64,000 nt of DNA, taken from contig NW_005179191.1 of the NCBI RefSeq assembly GCF_000350225.1, positions 50,463 to 114,462 on the forward strand, read 5' to 3'. Position 1 is the first letter of the stretch. Every line of letters starts with the position of its first letter. Positions 62,011 to 64,000 of this stretch are shown in pieces. Source of the stretch: Chondrus crispus. Taxonomy: Eukaryota > Rhodophyta > Florideophyceae > Gigartinales > Gigartinaceae. Made by a program: the position numbers and the translations under genes. The notes below the pieces were generated by a model that worked only from the letters and a program-made list of their open reading frames with translations, was not told the DNA's origin and did no database searches.

Positions 62011-64000
62011 TTTGGGTGAGGTCTCTGCCGGTACGTCTCCGGAGGCGTTGGGCGTAACGAGACACCAACTCCTCCGGGACATGAGTCCGCGCAGTCCAAG
62101 TGGGTGTGTCGTAATCCGCCCACTTGATGAGGAACTCCGTAGTTCCGTCTCCCATGACTCGATGTCTCAGTAGCCGTTCGACGGCATACTGCGTTCCCGC
62201 GGTGACCTTATCGGCGAGGTCCCGTGGGGTCGTCGTACTTGCTCGTGGCGCGTCTATCGAAGACGGCGCGTACACGCAGCGGTCGGCGGAGACTCGCTCG
62301 GTGACCCCATCACGATCGATCATGATGGTTCGGCGGTCATTGGCGAGCACGCAGTAGGGTCCGACAGCGAGCGAGGCGAGCTTGTTCGACGTCTTAGCCC
62401 CATCGGTGGGGTTGAGATATACGTATTCTCCGGGACGGAGCCCGGAATTAATACGTCGTATGCGCTTATCGAAGTCGCGCTTGTAGCGAGCCTGCGTCCG
62501 ACGCAGGCTCCCGTAGGCCTTTTGGATAGTCGAGTCCAATGTCTTGAGGAACTCGGCACGTTGGTTCCCCCTATCGGAAGGGGGCGCGTCGCCGTCCGCC
62601 CGTCGGAGAGAGAACTCCGGCGGTGGCCTGCTGAGCACGAGCTCAAACGGCGTGGTGCGTGTGGTGCGATGTACGTGGGAGTTGTACGCGTACGTAAGCG
62701 GCCCCACGTACACATCCCAGTCGTCCTGGTGTTCACCCACGTAGTTCCGCAGCATCGAGGCGATTGTTCGGTTATATCGCTCGACTTGCCCGTTCGTCTG
62801 GGGATGGTACGCCGAAGTGTACAAATTCGTTATCCCCAGAACGCGGCACGTGCTGTGGAAGAACTTGGCGTTAAACTGCGGTCCGTTATCGGACAGCAAC
62901 GTGCGCGGGACGCCGTACTTAAACACCCACGATTCGCAGAACGCAACTGCGACCGTGTATGCGGTTATCGTGCGGAGCGCAACAACTTGTGTCAGCTTAC
63001 TGAAGCGGTCCGTAATCACGAGCAGGAATCGTTTGCCTGTCTTCGTCTTGGGGAGCGGCCCCAAGATGTCGATTGCGAGGCTCTCGAGGGGCCTCGTAGC
63101 TGGAAACAACCTCAATCGGTTGAGATGTTTCCTCAGCTTGACCCGGTTCATCGCGCAGGTTCGACACCCTCGCACCGTGGCTGCTACGTCTGCAGCCAGG
63201 TGGGGCCAGTAGTACTCGCGTCGGAGTGCGTAGTACATACGGTTCTGGCCCGGGTGCCCTGCGATGGCTGGGTTGTGGCACAAGCGAAGGAGCCTGGCGC
63301 GAAGCGTCCGAGGTACCACCACCTGAACGATATCAGGGTCGAAGGGGTGTCTCCGTTTGAGCACCCCTTGGTGGTCCTCGAAGAACGCGGAGTCCCGGGA
63401 CTCTGACTGTCGTGCCAAAACGGTTTGGCAGAAGTCATCCACGCGTTGCTCCTCGACTATCTCCTCTATCGTAAGAGGGGCCGGAAGGTCGTCCTGCGGT
63501 GGGGCGACCGTGGCATCGAGCACGCCAGCCTCGGGGTCTTCGGCGCGCTGGATGTCGGCGGCGTCGAACTCGTCGTTCTCCTCCCAAAACGAATTGGGTC
63601 CTTGGAGAGCGGGGGCTTCGTCGTCGCCCCTCGGTTCGTCGCGCGTCCGTGCGCGCGACCTTGTTCGGGCTTCGGCTTGGTTCCGTGTCGTTACGAAGAC
63701 ATGGACGGCCTGATGATCACAACTGGCGGTACAAGAGTGGTCCGCGAGCTCGTTCGATACGTCTCGAACTGTCGTGCCCCCGTCGAAAGTGGGGATGTCG
63801 TCATCCACCTCGACGGTGGGGCGAGGGTCATCGGCGACCTTCGGCGACACGAGTCGTGACAGGGCATCGGGCACCTGATGCACGCGTCCGGGGCGGTACT
63901 GAATGGTGAAATCGTATTCAGCCAGACGTAGCCGCCACCGGGTGAGTCTTCCGGAACTCTCGGTGAGTGACATGAGCCATCGGAGGGCGTCATGGTCCGT
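61985..64000 (-). CDS. pol: E5 pol, RNase H end, integrase and chromodomain
   Basis: Open from the window edge to TAA at 61987-61985. Starts within RNase H (TDHDALRWLMS, then QVPDALSRL), then an acidic/Arg-rich linker. Integrase zinc region CHNPAIAGHPGQNRMYYALR ... CRTCAMN. Intact DDE core: AIDILGPLP, LLSDNGPQF and NGQVERYNRT. C-terminal beta-barrel region, then a chromodomain YAVERLLRHRV, EFLIKWADYD, PTWTARTHVPEELV. It ends NADVHA inside copy B of the 36-bp repeat. No stops or frameshifts, in contrast to E1 and E2, so this copy is younger or under less decay. Confidence 0.9.
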   Translation of the reverse strand, partial: TDHDALRWLMSLTESSGRLTRWRLRLAEYDFTIQYRPGRVHQVPDALSRLVSPKVADDPRPTVEVDDDIPTFDGGTTVRDVSNELADHSCTASCDHQAVHVFVTTRNQAEARTRSRARTRDEPRGDDEAPALQGPNSFWEENDEFDAADIQRAEDPEAGVLDATVAPPQDDLPAPLTIEEIVEEQRVDDFCQTVLARQSESRDSAFFEDHQGVLKRRHPFDPDIVQVVVPRTLRARLLRLCHNPAIAGHPGQNRMYYALRREYYWPHLAADVAATVRGCRTCAMNRVKLRKHLNRLRLFPATRPLESLAIDILGPLPKTKTGKRFLLVITDRFSKLTQVVALRTITAYTVAVAFCESWVFKYGVPRTLLSDNGPQFNAKFFHSTCRVLGITNLYTSAYHPQTNGQVERYNRTIASMLRNYVGEHQDDWDVYVGPLTYAYNSHVHRTTRTTPFELVLSRPPPEFSLRRADGDAPPSDRGNQRAEFLKTLDSTIQKAYGSLRRTQARYKRDFDKRIRRINSGLRPGEYVYLNPTDGAKTSNKLASLAVGPYCVLANDRRTIMIDRDGVTERVSADRCVYAPSSIDAPRASTTTPRDLADKVTAGTQYAVERLLRHRVMGDGTTEFLIKWADYDTPTWTARTHVPEELVSRYAQRLRRRTGRDLTQTVNADVHA

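Larger units (their letters stand above)
56976..64000 (-). mobile_element. E5: Ty3/gypsy chromovirus, minus strand, 5' part outside window
   Basis: Running right to left: pol (64000-61985, open and undamaged), 4.3 kb of unassigned sequence bracketed by a 36-bp direct repeat, a purine tract, and the 3' LTR (57642-56976). Same order and chromodomain as E1 and E2. The LTR family is that of the solo LTR at 6115. The target duplication cannot be checked because the 5' LTR is off-window; the adjacent 5 bases are CTCAT (56971-56975). Confidence 0.88.

Overview
This window reads as repeat-dense nuclear DNA of a eukaryote. Evidence: five Ty3/gypsy-type LTR retrotransposons, a Helitron, piggyBac- and pogo-type transposases, TATA boxes about 60-70 bp upstream of start codons, and one probable spliceosomal intron. 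I saw no bacterial operon, rRNA, tRNA or CRISPR array. I cannot fix the lineage; a red alga or an oomycete-like protist would fit the mix of elements, but that is a guess.

Layout. 1-10218: degraded gypsy chromovirus E1 (+), its 5' end outside the window, with a 107-bp tandem array, an antisense gene and a partial 3' LTR; a solo LTR of another family (6115-6784) sits in the array. 10496-25744: a very long gypsy element, E2 (+), with 1.06-kb LTRs, broken gag-pol, a long 3' region holding a piggyBac-type remnant, and an antisense gene homologous to that of E1. 25805-27660: broken pogo/Tigger-type transposase. 28394-29119: paired zinc-finger gene with a start codon split by an intron. 29314-34389: Helitron Rep-helicase without its C-terminus. 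36428-37075 (-): broken relative of the zinc-finger gene. 37856-39665 (-): frameshifted 5' half of cysteinyl-tRNA synthetase joined to a Pro/Thr-rich tail. 41697-42213: pogo-like MITE. 43226-45226: the clearest host gene, a secreted beta-propeller protein with a TATA box. 47636-54098: complete gypsy element E4 with target-site duplication and an intact polyprotein. 54285-55162 (-): piggyBac-type transposase C-terminus, cut by gypsy element E3 (55163-56975), which is itself cut by E5 (56976 to the window end, -).

How it fits together. The autonomous pieces are transposition machinery, mostly decayed. Nearly all in-frame stops in the decayed copies are one C-to-T change away from CAA, CAG or CGA, which suggests deamination of methylated or targeted cytosines. 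The two most unusual signals are (1) a conserved family-specific protein encoded antisense between pol and the 3' LTR in E1 and E2, with a possible weak trace in E5; and (2) three back-to-back double palindromes inside retrotransposon coding sequence, each with a duplicated 2-bp core. These look like the two hairpin-sealed ends of a break that were opened, copied and joined.

All homology statements come from reading motifs and comparing copies within this window; no database search was possible.
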